From an uncultured Bacilli bacterium (GTDB lineage: Bacteria; Bacillota_I; Bacilli_A; RF39; UBA660): DNA of 7,407 nt. The notes under the pieces were generated by a model. That model worked only from the letters and a program-made list of their open reading frames with translations, was not told where the DNA came from and did not search any database. A program made the translations under genes and the position numbers. Location of the stretch: assembly GCA_944333305.1 (NCBI GenBank), contig CALVKV010000071.1, forward strand, positions 1 to 7,407, in the 5' to 3' direction. Positions 6,514-7,407 of the stretch are shown piece after piece; within the stretch, counting starts at the first letter, position 1, and every line of letters begins with the position of its first letter.

Positions 6514-6528
6514 TATAGGGCTTTTTTT
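6503..6528 (+). terminator. Rho-independent terminator overlapping the topA stop codon
   Basis: AAAAAGCC (6503-6510) pairs with GGCTTTTT (6519-6526), and the T-run continues to 6528. The TAA stop (6511-6513) is in the loop, where TA/TA pairs could extend the stem around a bulged G. The hairpin therefore begins inside the last topA codons, an economical arrangement. Confidence 0.8.
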
Positions 6529-6544
6529 CTAAACCTTTTTGGTA

Positions 6545-6550
6545 TATAAT
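6545..6550 (+). promoter_or_regulatory. Candidate -10 box for the sortase gene
   Basis: A perfect TATAAT lies 16 bases before the sortase ATG. At 17-base spacing the -35 position falls on the T-run of the topA terminator (TTTTTT at 6522-6527), a poor match to TTGACA. A start near 6557 would leave a leader of only about 10 bases and cut into the AAGGTGAT ribosome site (6556-6563), so the box may be chance in AT-rich DNA. Confidence 0.35.
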
Positions 6551-6555
6551 AAACT

Positions 6556-6563
6556 AAGGTGAT
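6556..6563 (+). promoter_or_regulatory. Ribosome binding site of the sortase gene
   Basis: AAGGTGAT is complementary to the 3' end of 16S rRNA and is placed correctly for ATG 6567. The nearer ATG at 6562 is excluded because that frame reaches TAG after six codons. Confidence 0.75.
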
Positions 6564-6566
6564 GAT

Positions 6567-7407
6567 ATGGAGTCCAGAGTAGTTTATCAACAAAATAAAA
6601 GAAGAAAGAAAAAACTTAGATTTAGAAAATGGGTTATTGTTGTATTTCTTATTTTCTTCCTTATTATTTTTTCATTTTCAGCTTATAAAGTATATTCTTG
6701 GTATAACGACAATAAAGAAGTAGATAATATATCTGATGATGTATTAAAAAATACTAAAGTAAAAGAAAAAAAAGATAATAATAATACAGAAAATGTTAAT
6801 CCACCAGAAGATATTTCTAATGATTATTGGGATTATATAAAAATTAATCTTTTAGAAGTTGATTTTAATGAACTGCTTAAGAAAAATCCTGATACAGTAG
6901 GTTGGATAGAGGTAAAGGGAACAAACATTAATTATCCTATAGTGCAAACTACTGATAATAGTTATTATTTAACTCATGCTTTTGATAAAACTAAAAATGA
7001 AGCAGGATGGGTTTTTATGGACTATCGAAATGATGCGGTTAATTTTAATCAAAATACTATTCTTTATGCCCATAGTAGATTGACAGGATCTATGTTTGGA
7101 AGTTTAAAAAATATACTTAATAGTTCTTGGTATACCAATAAAGATAATCATATCATAAGGCTTTCTACTCCTACTGAAAATACTATGTGGCAAGTATTTA
7201 GTGTTTATACTATACCTAAAGAAAGTTATTATATTACGCCTAATTTTAATAGCAATGAAGCCTATCAAGAATTTCTAAATACAATGAAAAGCAGAAGTGA
7301 AGTAGAGTTTTCTGCAGAAGTTAATACAAATGATAAAATATTAACTCTATCGACATGTAAAGATAATTTTGGTAATAGAGTAGTTATGCATGCTAAGTTA
7401 ATAAAAA
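6567..7407 (+). CDS. Class B-type sortase, 3' end cut by the window
   Basis: Sortases are membrane-bound cysteine transpeptidases that attach surface proteins to peptidoglycan or to each other outside the cell. The visible 280 residues begin with a basic cytoplasmic tail (KRRKKKLRFRK, 11-21), a membrane helix at about 22-40, and a charged Asn/Lys/Glu-rich linker (about 45-90). The sortase barrel follows: NPDTVGW (107-113), then GTNINYPIVQ and YYLTHAF, AGWVFMDYRND, and the catalytic His169 in LYAHSRLTGSMFG. Cys264 lies in TLSTC and Arg271 in FGNR, completing the catalytic triad. NPD-x-VGW, the TDN-x-YYL element and the SMFG block point to class B rather than class A. The His motif reads AHS where GHN or GHS is usual. 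The frame is open to the last base; only the final strand residues are likely missing. It follows the topA terminator, so it is a separate unit. No sorting-signal substrate is in the window. Confidence 0.93.
   Translation, partial: MESRVVYQQNKRRKKKLRFRKWVIVVFLIFFLIIFSFSAYKVYSWYNDNKEVDNISDDVLKNTKVKEKKDNNNTENVNPPEDISNDYWDYIKINLLEVDFNELLKKNPDTVGWIEVKGTNINYPIVQTTDNSYYLTHAFDKTKNEAGWVFMDYRNDAVNFNQNTILYAHSRLTGSMFGSLKNILNSSWYTNKDNHIIRLSTPTENTMWQVFSVYTIPKESYYITPNFNSNEAYQEFLNTMKSRSEVEFSAEVNTNDKILTLSTCKDNFGNRVVMHAKLIK

Noticed and set aside
1..7407. CRISPR array, tRNA, rRNA, insertion sequence, riboswitch
   Set aside because: Read for direct repeats, cloverleaf elements, transposase motifs and long structured leaders; the longest gene-free stretch is about 53 bases and none was found.

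Overview
This is an AT-rich, single-direction stretch of a bacterial chromosome: eight complete genes and one nearly complete gene, all on the + strand. Strong purine-rich Shine-Dalgarno sequences, heavy use of AGA/TTA/AAA codons, intergenic gaps from 8 to about 50 bases and a class B-type sortase point to a low-GC Gram-positive lineage (Bacillota, perhaps an uncultivated gut-type Bacilli group; the exact lineage is a guess). All Trp codons I checked are TGG, no gene contains an internal in-frame TGA, and TGA serves as one of the stop codons, so the standard bacterial code (11) fits and the Mycoplasma code does not. The sortase implies a peptidoglycan wall.

Layout. Positions 49-2019 form a tightly packed operon-like run: a short glyoxalase II-like metallo-beta-lactamase hydrolase, a three-helix membrane protein of unknown function, a membrane-anchored extracytoplasmic protein of unknown function, and a YqeY/GatB-C-like protein. 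It closes with a strong terminator hairpin at 2023-2065. The right arm of that hairpin also supplies the only good ribosome binding site of the next gene, a glycerophosphodiesterase-fold protein (2069-2773) that has lost most catalytic residues. Next come an RNase HII with an extra N-terminal nucleotidyltransferase-like domain (2798-3781), a P-loop kinase of the AAA_33/polynucleotide-kinase/zeta type (3793-4452), and DNA topoisomerase I (4489-6513). topA has its own near-consensus promoter inside the end of the kinase gene. A terminator overlapping the topA stop codon is followed by a class B sortase gene that runs off the window end, probably only a few codons short.

How the genes fit together. 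The centre of the window (RNase HII, kinase, topA) is a DNA-maintenance neighbourhood. In many Bacillota rnhB lies a little upstream of dprA-topA; here no dprA is present and a P-loop kinase fills the space. The most unusual item is the nucleotidyltransferase-like/RNase HII fusion, which with the adjacent nucleotide-binding kinase hints at a nucleic-acid processing module. That link is inference only. No mobile element, CRISPR array, tRNA or rRNA was seen, and no stretch over 60 bases lacks a gene.
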